This document shows positions 55,563 to 64,000 of a DNA stretch of 64,000 nucleotides, in pieces. Source of the DNA: Citrus sinensis (Eukaryota > Streptophyta > Magnoliopsida > Sapindales > Rutaceae); contig NC_068564.1 in NCBI RefSeq assembly GCF_022201045.2, forward strand, positions 8,308,001-8,372,000. The letters run 5' to 3'. A model generated the notes under the pieces. The model was not told the DNA's origin. It searched no databases and worked only from the letters and a program-made list of their open reading frames with translations. The stretch's first letter is position 1. Each line of letters begins with the position of its first letter. A program made the translations under genes and the position numbers.

Positions 55563-55746
55563 TAAGGTCATGAATTTATCTATTCCTAGTTGTTACCTCA
55601 TCCTATTTTCTTTTTATAATTGTTAATGAATTAAATTCTTTGGGGTTTTAGGTATCTCATTTAGTAACTTTACACCTTGTATTAGATTTTGAAAAACATG
55701 GTAAGATAATAAGGTAACAACTTAGTAAGATAAATTCCTTACCTTA
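55563..55746. mobile_element. Fold-back MITE upstream of the intact MADS gene F
   Basis: TAAGGTCATGAATTTATC at the left, inverted at the right as AAGGTAACAACTTAG..GATAAATTCCTTACCTTA. Ends 118 bases before the ATG, so it lies in the core promoter or 5' UTR. Confidence 0.72.
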
Positions 55747-55864
55747 TACTAATTAATTCTACGCGTCTTTCCTCTTATAAATTCATCCCAAAATGACCAT
55801 ATCGGAGCACGAGAAAATCATTGTTCATAAAAAAGAAACTAGCCAGATATCATTGATTTTGGAA

Positions 55865-56425
55865 ATGGCAGACAAGAAAACCAAAGGGAGACAAAAGATT
55901 GAGATGAAAAAGATTGAGAGTGAGGATGGTAGGTTGATCACGTTCTCAAAACGTAGATCTGGGATCTACAAGAAGGCCAGTGAGCTTGTGACTCTCACGG
56001 GCTCTGAGATTGCCATTCTGGTGTTCTCACAGTCTGGAAAGCCTTTCTCATTCGGCCACCCTTCCATTGAAGCTGTTGCAAACCGCTTCGTGGGGTTGAA
56101 CCAGGCAGCAAATGACAACACTCATCCGCTGGCTGAGGCTCACCGCCAGGTGAGAATTAATGAACTCAATCACCAGCATAATGAGCTGCTTCGCCAATTG
56201 GATGAGGAAAAGGAACGGGAGAAGGTGTTGAAGCAGATGAGGAGGGGGAAAGAGACTCAGCCGCGTTGGTGGGAAACTTCAGTTGATGAGCTTAACCATC
56301 AGGAGCTGCTTCAAATGGATGCAACAATTGATAATCTGCATAAATCTTTTCTTGCCAAACTCAATGAAAAGACTACTGCAGCCTCTTCCTCTATGGCACC
56401 TCCTATGTATTTTTATCATAAATAA
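55865..56425 (+). CDS. Type I (M-alpha, AGL62-like) MADS-box transcription factor, the only intact copy
   Basis: 186 residues, no intron, as usual for type I MADS genes. The MADS domain fills residues 1-60 ([46 protein letters not shown]), followed by the AGL62-type extension FSFGHPSIEAVANRF. Residues 85-145 form a charged helix with RQVRINELNHQHNEL. A conserved KETQPRWWETSVDELN and an S/A-rich tail end in PPMYFYHK. Known AGL62/AGL61/AGL23 relatives act in the nucleus of central cell and endosperm, dimerising with M-gamma MADS proteins. That role is transferred from the family. The protein is shorter than AGL62 (about 300 residues). An in-frame ATG at 55793 would add 24 residues, but that extension is broken in the sister copies, so 55865 is preferred. 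Confidence 0.88.
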   Translation: MADKKTKGRQKIEMKKIESEDGRLITFSKRRSGIYKKASELVTLTGSEIAILVFSQSGKPFSFGHPSIEAVANRFVGLNQAANDNTHPLAEAHRQVRINELNHQHNELLRQLDEEKEREKVLKQMRRGKETQPRWWETSVDELNHQELLQMDATIDNLHKSFLAKLNEKTTAASSSMAPPMYFYHK

Positions 56426-57460
56426 TATTTAATATTTTCCTTTTGATTTGGTATTTGTCTCTAAAATGAGAATGCAACTTACTGTTGTGTCCAAAATTGG
56501 ATATAAAATGCTAAACAAAACTATCAACCGTGAGAAATAGAATTTTCACCATGACGGCAAATGCCGATGATATAGTTTGAGAAAAAAACTTAATTGATGT
56601 GCCCTGGATATAATTAATCTGGTCAGAATCATTAGCAATCATACTCAAGTTGATTTGTCGTGCAAAGTAATTACTAAGTGAATAGTAGTCATACTCAAAT
56701 CAATATGTCATTGAAGTAATTATTAATTGATTTGTCTTTTCAACGACATCTTCGAGATATTTATAAATCATGATAGAAAGTAAATAAATACATTCCAAAA
56801 AAGAACTCGGCCCTCTAGGAAGTCTATCTAATTTTAAATATATTTGAAATTCCTCTACTTGAGTGAGAAATGATCAATGGCACCTTCAAATCACACAAGT
56901 TTATGCTACAGATATAAAAAAACGAACATATTGAATAACTTTTTATTCCAAAATTAAATGGGATTTCCTTTCAAAAAGAGAGAGAGAGAGAGAGAACAAG
57001 AACAAATAAGAAAATGGAGAGTTGAGCTGAATGAGAAAGAACAGTAAAAAAAGAAAAAAAAAAGGTTGAGAAGAGAGAATAAGGAAAAAATCATAGAAAT
57101 TAATGTGCAAAACTTAGTGTTCCGTGTAATTTAATATTTATATAATCTTCAATCTTTGATCTAATGGTTTAAAATTCGTGTAAAACCTGTGTAATTTTGA
57201 AGGGGTCATTAATCCATCCTTTGTTTGAAATTTGATTAAAAACAAAGGAATTTAGTGGGTAATCAAAATAGACACAGGTAAACACCAATACACACACACA
57301 AGTTAGGGATAGAAATTAATGAAAACTACCTGCTAAACATTAATCCTTGTCTCAAAATTTTACTTGAACTCAGGTGATTGGATTGAAAGCGAAGTCACAT
57401 CCAATCGAACTCGGCCTATGGGAATTTTTGTTACACATAATTGTTTGTGATGCAAACGAA
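56426..57460. repeat. 3' flank of gene F
   Basis: Aligns with 36244-37390. It holds (GA)n at about 56978-56994 and a short (CA)n at about 57290. No gene. Confidence 0.7.
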
Positions 57461-57465
57461 TAATT
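57461..57465. repeat. Target-site duplication TAATT (left)
   Basis: Repeated at 59970-59974. The joined flank GAATAATTCTTTTGAA matches GAAATAAATCTTTTGAA of the other units. Confidence 0.82.
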
Positions 57466-59969
57466 TGAAACGACCCGTCCCGTACTCCAGGGCGGGTCTA
57501 TCTAAACTCGTATAATCGAATCAATAATAATTATGATATCTAAGAATTTTATCAAAAATTTGACAAAATCTCCCCTATAAATAAAACATCCCCAAACCTA
57601 CAATTTACAAAAAATACGCTAAAAATAATTCAATATTCATCCATCCTTCATAACTAACTTCTCAAGTCAACATACCAAATATCACCCAAATCATTCTAAT
57701 ATTAAAATATAATGGTTATCCTTAATTACAAAATATAACAAATACATACAATTCGCAATATCTCAAATATAAAAATATTAAATCTACGACTCCTAGCACC
57801 ATCACGTGGCCACAATTTCAAATCTAACTATCGTTGCTGGGTCAACTAATGTACCTGCAAATCTCCTATGGGGGGAAATATAATAAAAATGAGGTGAGTA
57901 TAAAACTCAGTGAGCTCAGTGAGTGGATAGTAGTTTTTGAAAAATAAATTTATTTAAAATGATTTAATTTTTCTCAAATCAATTTCATCAAAATATCATA
58001 ACTTATATAAACATATTCAATTCAAATCAGTCACTGAAATAACTATATTACATAAATCTGAATAAAATCAATGAAATCATAATACTTATAATACCAAAAA
58101 CTATCATCAAACAAGTACCCAGAGGAATGATCTCATCATATCCGGACCTCGACGGACGGGCAATCAGGGAACCATCATGCCCCGGAGCTACAACGGATAG
58201 ATAGGGAAATCTCATCTCGTATCTCATGTATCTCAACATCTGTATCTTTGTAATCATCATACTGCATGCATAAGCCCCCAAAAGGTAAAAGCGCCCAAAC
58301 ACACGGCCCAAAGTCTCTATGTGTGTTCAAACAGGCCCCAAATGCCTCTATCTCATCTCATTTGTATCTCTGTATTCATCTCGTATTATCTGTATCTCTG
58401 TATCTGGAGGGAAAGGGTATTGTCCAATGATTTTCCAAACAACTTTTTATACACATGTTCATAAACATATAATCACATCTGAAATCTCATTTTCTTTTTA
58501 TTTAACATATCTCAAATCCACTAAATTCTAATACCATGCATTTACTCAAAAATGACAATAAAATCATTAATCAAACTCATTCTTGATAACAATAAATATC
58601 AACACGTAAATAAAAAATCAATTGTCTAGAAAATCATTAAATCGAAGCATAAAAAACATGTTGTACTGTATGGTAAAATCAGAATATACTATGAAAATAG
58701 GTTTTGTATATTCTGCTCACAGTGACGAAGTCCAGACTCGGTATCAACAACGTCCGCGGGTTGATTCTCGTTCACGGATCCTCCTAATCAAGGAAACAAC
58801 ATAATCATTCACAGTAAATTTGAAATACAACAAATTTTACATAATAATTCTCAAAACGAATATCTATCCACAATAAACTATTCCCGCATGCACAAAATTA
58901 CCAAAATACCCATGCATGCCAAAATTACCAAAATGCCCACAACATCATTATTTTACCAAAATTATCCTCAAAATCTTCAATTACTAAATTGTCCTCAATT
59001 CAGATCACGAAATTACCACAATATCAGAAATTATGAAATTACACTCGGAGCGTAAAATTACCAAAATGTCCTTAACGACTTAAATTACTGAATTACCCTC
59101 GAAATCTCAAATTACCTCACTGCCTTAACCTAAAATTACCAAATTATCCACTGATTCCATAAATTACAAATTCACCCTAAGGTTTTATGAATTTACCGAA
59201 TTGCCCCTGCCGGTCAACGGTGACCAGACTTCAGTCAACGACGACAGGAAGCTTAGGTCTGATGGTTCAGACCTCGGTGAGTCCAATGGTGCCGGCGGTG
59301 ACTTACCACGCGCGGCGATGGCGGCGGATCGTGCTCCCAAAGGCCCGAGCTTTCCAAGTGGCCGATCGTCAACAATCCGGCCGTTTCAGGTGGCAAGGTT
59401 GGTCGGAAAATGATGATGGTGACGTGAGGAGTAGAACCCAGCTGGAGGCGTGCCCAAACTCCGGCGAAATAGACGGCGATGATGATGGGTTTTTGCCGCG
59501 TCTTTTCGAGCTTCGATCGTCGGTATTCTTGCCGTTTTCCGGCAACGAGGACGGCTGGGTTATGACGGCCGGCTTCCAAGCTTCCGACCGGTACCAAGCT
59601 CGGCCGGTGAGGTGGCCCGAATCGCGAGATCCGTCTGGGTCAAGGTCACGGGTCGGGTCGGTTTTGCGGGTCAAACCGGATCAATCTCTCTCTCTCCTTC
59701 TCTCTCACGTGCCCCTCTTTCTTTCCTTTTTTGAAAACCAGTCTCCCACTTTCCATTTATAGAAACCAGCTTCTTTTTTTTTTTTCACTTAAGCTTAATA
59801 CAAATTAAGCTAATACTAGACCCGTGACGAAAATAAAATCCGACTACCTGAGCTTTTAATCGTGCTCAATTTATCTTGATTTAATGTTGTGACAATTTTA
59901 AAATTAATATCGAAGAGGAAAAATTAAATCATACACTTAATTAGTAAAAATCAAAATGCATATGTTACA
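57466..59969 (-). mobile_element. Probable solo LTR, 2.5 kb, gypsy type
   Basis: Begins TGAAACGACCCGTCCC and ends TGTTACA, with TAATT on both sides. It has no coding domain, primer site or second LTR, which fits a solo LTR left by LTR-LTR recombination. The length fits the long LTRs of the Del/Tekay group. Read on the minus strand it would end ...GGGACGGGTCGTTTCA; the orientation is inferred from that phrase. A GC-rich block (59200-59700) gives a 191-codon open frame that I do not call a gene. A run of near-repeats AAATTACC(A/C)AAAT..CC lies at 58890-59190. Confidence 0.7.
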
Positions 59970-59974
59970 TAATT
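59970..59974. repeat. Target-site duplication TAATT (right)
   Basis: Matches 57461-57465. Confidence 0.82.
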
Positions 59975-60192
59975 CTTTTGAAATTAAAATCTTAACAAAA
60001 AATTCACAACCATTCAAGTAAAGTAGAATTATGAAGAAATTAAAAAAGTGAAGTTAAATTAAATTTATCTCGGAGTACCAATTGTGGTATAGTTATTCGA
60101 CATGCCATATGAAGTATGATAGAATGACATGATCGTAGCAACAAGAGAGAGAAAGAACAGATGAAGAAACTAGGAATATATGCTTCATAAAA

Positions 60193-61209
60193 TTACATTT
60201 CAGAACGATGCATTAGCCTAAGTTGTTTTGCCACATCTACCATTGTAGGTCTATCATCTGCTGATACAGAGAGACAATTGAAGGCCAGCCTTGTGAAAGC
60301 TTTCAATTTTTGCTCTTTTGCTGAGCATAATCTTTCTCCAACAATTTCGGGATCCACTATCTCAGTGAACCTACTCTTCTTAATATATTTTCTCACACGA
60401 TCAGACAAAAACCACCCATCTTCAGTTTCTCGATCAACCGCCCTCTGTCCAGTCAAGAGCTCAAGTAGCAACATACCAAAACTATAAACATCACACTTCT
60501 CATTGCAATCACCTGTTGCAATGTATTCAGGAGGAAGATATCCAAATGTTCCCATCACCCTGCCTCTTATGCGTGTTTCACCCACTGGAACAGATTCAGA
60601 GTACGAAAAATCAAACAGTTTGGCAGCAGATTGTCCCTGGAATAAAATATTCGATGGTCTTAAGTTTCTAAAAACAATAGGCCTGGAGAAACCAACATGG
60701 AGATATGCAATTCCATAAGCTATCTCCATTGCAATCTTTAACCTCAGTGACCACGTGACAGGTTCAAAATTGGGTTGACGAGGATGATAAATACAATCAG
60801 CAAGAGTTCCATACTCAACATATTCAAATACCAAAACAGGATTTTCAGTTTCTAGGCAGCATCCAATCAGCCTTATCACATTCTTGTGATTCATTTGTGA
60901 TGCAAATACAATGTTATTAAAACAAAATTCAGCTGCATAGTCGGAGTTTACAAATTTCATGATAGAAACAGGATAGTCATGCAGAAAACCCTTGAATAAT
61001 TCATAGCCCAATCCAGTTGTTATAACTTTCTGTCTGTCATAATTTTTTGTTGCTATCTTGAGCTCGTTTTCATGGAAACAACGAATAGGGTTGCGTTTAT
61101 TATCACAAGATTTGATCAATTTTTCAAGAAAAACTTTGCCATTCATCAACATAAATGTCTCCTTATCAGCCTTGCCCAGATGCTTGATCTTTCTAAAAAA
61201 CGAACTCAT
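60193..61209 (-). CDS. ZED1/ZRK-type receptor-like pseudokinase
   Basis: 338 residues, intronless, no signal peptide or membrane segment, so cytosolic. The N-terminus (MSSFFRKIKHLGK) and the F-x-ENELKIATKNYD lead into the kinase fold are typical of the ZRK family (ZED1 and relatives), as is the length. The glycine loop is degenerate (TTGLGYELFKG), Lys85 is kept (VSIMKFV), HRD is replaced by FRN (180-182), the catalytic Asp being Asn182, and DFG by DFS (200-202). PPE (226-228) and SFGMLLLELLTG are kept. In the family such pseudokinases bind the NLR ZAR1 and act as decoys or adaptors for bacterial effectors; that role is by analogy. The 3' end lies in DNA shared with the MADS units, and three relics of it occur upstream. 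The ATG at 61209 is the first in frame and fits family N-termini. Confidence 0.92.
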   Translation of the reverse strand: MSSFFRKIKHLGKADKETFMLMNGKVFLEKLIKSCDNKRNPIRCFHENELKIATKNYDRQKVITTGLGYELFKGFLHDYPVSIMKFVNSDYAAEFCFNNIVFASQMNHKNVIRLIGCCLETENPVLVFEYVEYGTLADCIYHPRQPNFEPVTWSLRLKIAMEIAYGIAYLHVGFSRPIVFRNLRPSNILFQGQSAAKLFDFSYSESVPVGETRIRGRVMGTFGYLPPEYIATGDCNEKCDVYSFGMLLLELLTGQRAVDRETEDGWFLSDRVRKYIKKSRFTEIVDPEIVGERLCSAKEQKLKAFTRLAFNCLSVSADDRPTMVDVAKQLRLMHRSEM

Positions 61210-62287
61210 CTAATACCTATTCAGAAACCAATGAAATGCTTTCACTGAATTGAAATAAGATAAAACTAGTATAGTAGTACAACTTTTAAATGTTCTATTA
61301 AGTTTTCAGGAAAAGGAAATATTTTCATCAGTGACGTTTCATGTTTAATATGAAGTAAAGAGAAAATATTTGATTGTTTATTTCTTCTGATTCCAGAAAT
61401 GTAACATTAGAAGCATATAAATGAAAACATGGCGCCGTACGCACAGATGCACTTGAAGAAAATGAAGCAGAGCATTGAAAGATATACCTTTGGGTGGCCA
61501 ATTCCAGTGTTCAGATAAAGGAGATATAGCAGTTACAAGTTTGGGAAAGAAGCTCCAGATTTGGCATGTGTGTATAAAATCTGAAGCAAGACTTCAAATA
61601 ACTAAAGTGAAAATTGACATCTTTGCAAGTCTTCCCAGTCAACCATATGCAAATTTCCATATCTAATGTTGACATGCAATGTAAAGTAAGCCACAGACAT
61701 AACATGTGCTAAAGGCTCATCTATTTGTTTCAGATAATTGACAGCGTCTATGTATAAAATGTACTGTTTTATACTTCAATTTTGACTTGAAATTTAAACA
61801 TATTTTAAATCATTCATCCCATCCAATCAAAAAGTGCAGGGAGTTGCTAAGTTAGTAACATTAAACTACCAGGAATTTAGTCAATAATGTATCATTGTTA
61901 ATAAAAACAACACAATATTGCAAAAGATATCTTTAGCAGTAGCTTTTAGGATACAGTTACGCAACAGTTGTACGAATTTAGAAATAATATGCATATTAAC
62001 TCCCTGAGCTAAGCAACTGTGGTAATAACCAACTGATTAAATCTAGTTGCATTGAAACCTAAGCCAGTAATAAATCAAGCAGAGTGATCCTCGATGGGCT
62101 GTAAGAAAAGAAAAAATCCACAAACAAACAAACATTTGAAATATCAACAAGATACGAAAGGGAAAGACTAATAAACAAAACGGGGATTTCCAATTCTCTC
62201 CCTGTGTATTAATTTTAAACACATAGTGAAAGCTAAGTTATAGTTAATCCAGAGAAAATTCAAGGTATTAATTGATACATTTTTCTA
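61210..62287. other. Upstream region of the ZRK gene, nothing else recognised
   Basis: AT-rich, with no supported ORF. It should contain the promoter of the minus-strand ZRK gene; no clear TATA could be assigned. Confidence 0.5.
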
Positions 62288-62564
62288 AGTCAATTCGCCA
62301 CATGAACCATTGTTGGCCTACTCTCTGCTGATTCAGAGACAGTTAATAGCAAGCTCTATAGATGCTTCCACTATTCCATCTTTTTTTACCACATGGTCTG
62401 CCTCTAAGAATCACCGGGTCGACTACTCTTATCAAATCCGTTATGTTCAATATATTTCTTGCAATTTTTAGCCTATGCTTCAATTTTAAAGACTTAAAAT
62501 GTGGTTTTGTTATATTCATGAGTGCTAAGGAAGCACATAATGAATGGAAGCATGTTGCACACAT
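62288..62564 (-). pseudogene. Fragment of a second ZRK-type kinase gene
   Basis: On the minus strand, the text ITKPHFKSLKLKHRLKIARNI (kinase middle) runs after a large deletion into TDLIRVVDPVILRGRPCGKK and then, with frame changes, into ELAINCL and ESAESRPTMVHVAN, the C-lobe end. The order matches the intact gene at 60193-61209 (SLRLKIAMEI, FTEIVDPEIVGERL, ADDRPTMVDVAK). About 60% of the kinase is missing. The 5' side stops where a copia LTR begins. Confidence 0.82.
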
Positions 62565-62841
62565 GTGAGTAGAATACAGTCAGCAGAATTAGTTGAAGAA
62601 TGTAATGCCAGCTCAGTAGAAGTTAGTTAAGCACACTAAGTTTCTGTTTTAGTTTGTGTTTCTCTTCTGTTAGCTGAAAACGAATTGAATATAAATAAGT
62701 GCATTTTGTAATCATTCTGTAATTAGAGAGAGAAATAAAAATATGAAATTCCAGAAGCCTCTTTACACTTTTCTTAGCAATCAAAACACATTTTCTTGGT
62801 AACCAAATAGATTGATCATTGAAATTTCAATCTTTCAAACA

Positions 62842-62854
62842 TGGTATCAGAGCC
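62842..62854 (+). other. Primer-binding site (tRNA-iMet type)
   Basis: TGGTATCAGAGCC directly after the LTR end TTTCAAACA. Confidence 0.88.
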
Positions 62855-63202
62855 ATACAGAGCTAGCTCTAGTAATCAGCAGTCAAGCTTTCATAATCAA
62901 ACAACAAACAACACAAATCAATTTACTCAAATCAATTTTTCTTTTACTAATCCTATTAAGCTAAATCGATCAAATTACTTACTCTAGCGTTCTCAAGTTC
63001 TAGCTTCAATTAGAGGCAATCGTTTAGAGGATTTTGTCATAGGAACTAGATCAGCACCTGATGAGTATCTTCTGTTAACTGAAGCTATCATATTTGGAGA
63101 TCACAGGATCATACTCTTCTTGGTTGGCTACTGTCATCAATAAGTGAAGGTATTTTAAGTCTTGTTATCAATTGTGAGAGTTCATTTGATATATAGAGAA
63201 CT

Positions 63203-63565
63203 TTGGAAAAGATATTTAGAGTTCAATCTAAGGCTCAAGTTCTTCAGCTCATATATGAACTGAATACTCTTAAAAAGGAAGCTCTTAGTGTTGAAGATTA
63301 TTGTATCAAAATGAAGGCAATAGCTGATAAACTTGCCAGTGCTGGTAGTCCAATTACAAAGAAGGATCTTATGTTAACTATTCTTAATGGATTAGGACCA
63401 GGATATCGTGATATTGTTGCATTTATAACTGGTTCACGGATGGAATTTGATGATGCTTATGCACTGTTACTCACTCATGAAACTAGATTAGAGCAGGAGC
63501 AGGATGACAAAAGTGTGTTTAATGCAAATTATGCATATACTAATGCATTTTATCCTAAGGCTTAG
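63203..63565 (+). pseudogene. Copia gag fragment (UBN2-type)
   Basis: 120 open codons reading SKAQVLQLIYELNTLKKEAL, then VEDYCIKMKAIADKLASAG and ILNGLGPGYRDIVAFI, the usual middle of copia gag. The fragment lacks the zinc knuckle and everything downstream. The upstream part of the same gag is in other frames from 62841. Confidence 0.85.
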
Positions 63566-63572
63566 TATGCAC

Positions 63573-64000
63573 AGTGTTGGTAAATTTTATAATCAAATAC
63601 TATTAATGCCAATGTACAAGTATACACAACAAGTAATAAAGTGATGAATATTCAAGATCGTCTCCACAGGGATTGATGTCACTTGAAATGCTATAGCAAT
63701 CACAATAGTGCAAACTAACTTAAGTCTGAAGTTATCAAACGTAAAGTGGATTCTATCGTAATTGATGATTGTGAGAGAATAAAGTAAAACAATACCGTAA
63801 TGAAATAAACTAAATTAAATATGTCTAAGATTTAATTGAGACTATGGTAGTTGAATGATCAAACTCTCCTTATGGGCTGACTATTTTTCATCAAGTTAAC
63901 ACCAGTTGTTACGACAAATGCTGCAGCACTGGGCAGAATTAATCTGCATCCTCAACTGTCGCGTATTGAAACTCTCATACCCTTAAATATATTAGCAATG
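63573..64000. repeat. Start of another repeat, probably an LTR element
   Basis: TGTTGGTAAATTTTATAATC begins abruptly at the end of the gag fragment, and the phrase AGATCGTCTCCACAGGGATTG is of a kind found in plant LTR or leader sequences. The window ends before it can be identified. Confidence 0.35.

Larger units (their letters stand above)
62565..63572 (+). mobile_element. Ty1/copia 5' end: LTR, primer site and gag remnant
   Basis: A probable LTR (about 62565-62840, with GAATATAAATAAG as TATA) is followed by TGGTATCAGAGCC (62842). Gag starts at about 62841 with a serine/asparagine-rich lead and SNYLL..SQVLASIRGNRLEDFV. A stop stands at 62984-62986 where a tryptophan is usual, with more breaks to 63200, then a UBN2-type open piece. 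The element is cut off at about 63570 by other DNA. Confidence 0.82.

Noticed and set aside
55793-55864. Upstream ATG extending the intact MADS protein by 24 residues
   Set aside because: The extension is broken by indels in sister copies (C and E), while the internal ATG is kept in A1, B, C and E.
59187-59762. 191-codon ORF in the solo LTR
   Set aside because: It sits in a GC-rich part of a repeat with overlapping open frames on both strands and no recognisable domain.
1-64000. tRNA, rRNA or microRNA genes
   Set aside because: No cloverleaf, rRNA or convincing miRNA precursor was seen; tRNA-like matches are only primer-binding sites, and the MITE palindrome is listed as a mobile element.

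Overview
The window is nuclear DNA of a flowering plant, most likely a eudicot. The evidence is AT-rich intergenic sequence, several lineages of plant LTR retrotransposons, a plant L1-type LINE, type I MADS-box genes and a ZED1/ZRK-type pseudokinase. The species cannot be read from the sequence. Almost all of it is repeats; only two host protein genes look intact: a type I (M-alpha, AGL62-like) MADS-box gene at 55865-56425 (+) and a ZRK-type pseudokinase at 60193-61209 (-).

Layout. 1-4130: decayed Ty1/copia pieces. 4130-37400 and 45870-61210: a degraded tandem array of one ancestral block, about 4-5 kb long, read by eye as [ZRK 3' relic - AT-rich spacer - exon-like conserved patch - fold-back MITE - MADS gene - 3' flank]. 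MADS copies lie at 19761 (54-base 5' stub), 20556, 24456, 29093 and 35850 (one gene split by a retrotransposon), 50752 and 55865. All but the last are broken, each by its own lesions.

Insertions into the array: a young 11.9-kb Ty3/gypsy Tat/Retand-type element (5962-17858, TSD TATAC); a copia remnant (about 21605-24090); an Angela-like copia element inside a MADS gene (29257-35844, TSD CTCAC); copia and LTR scraps (37395-38395); an L1 LINE (38396-44311); LTR-like DNA (44312-45705); a deleted chromovirus (47896-49849, TSD AATGG) sitting in a fold-back DNA element (47418-49909); and a probable 2.5-kb solo LTR (57466-59969, TSD TAATT). After the ZRK gene come a second ZRK relic and a copia 5' end (62288-63565).

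The richest single object is the Tat element. It has gag-protease and pol with two RNase H domains, a 1.75-kb satellite-like array of about 123-base units with a dimeric higher-order period, and an antisense gene whose two ORFs join in frame across a well-formed 87-base intron. The host story is birth and death of a MADS/ZRK block, with 3' ends of the kinase left behind in the MADS units. All alignments and counts were made by eye.
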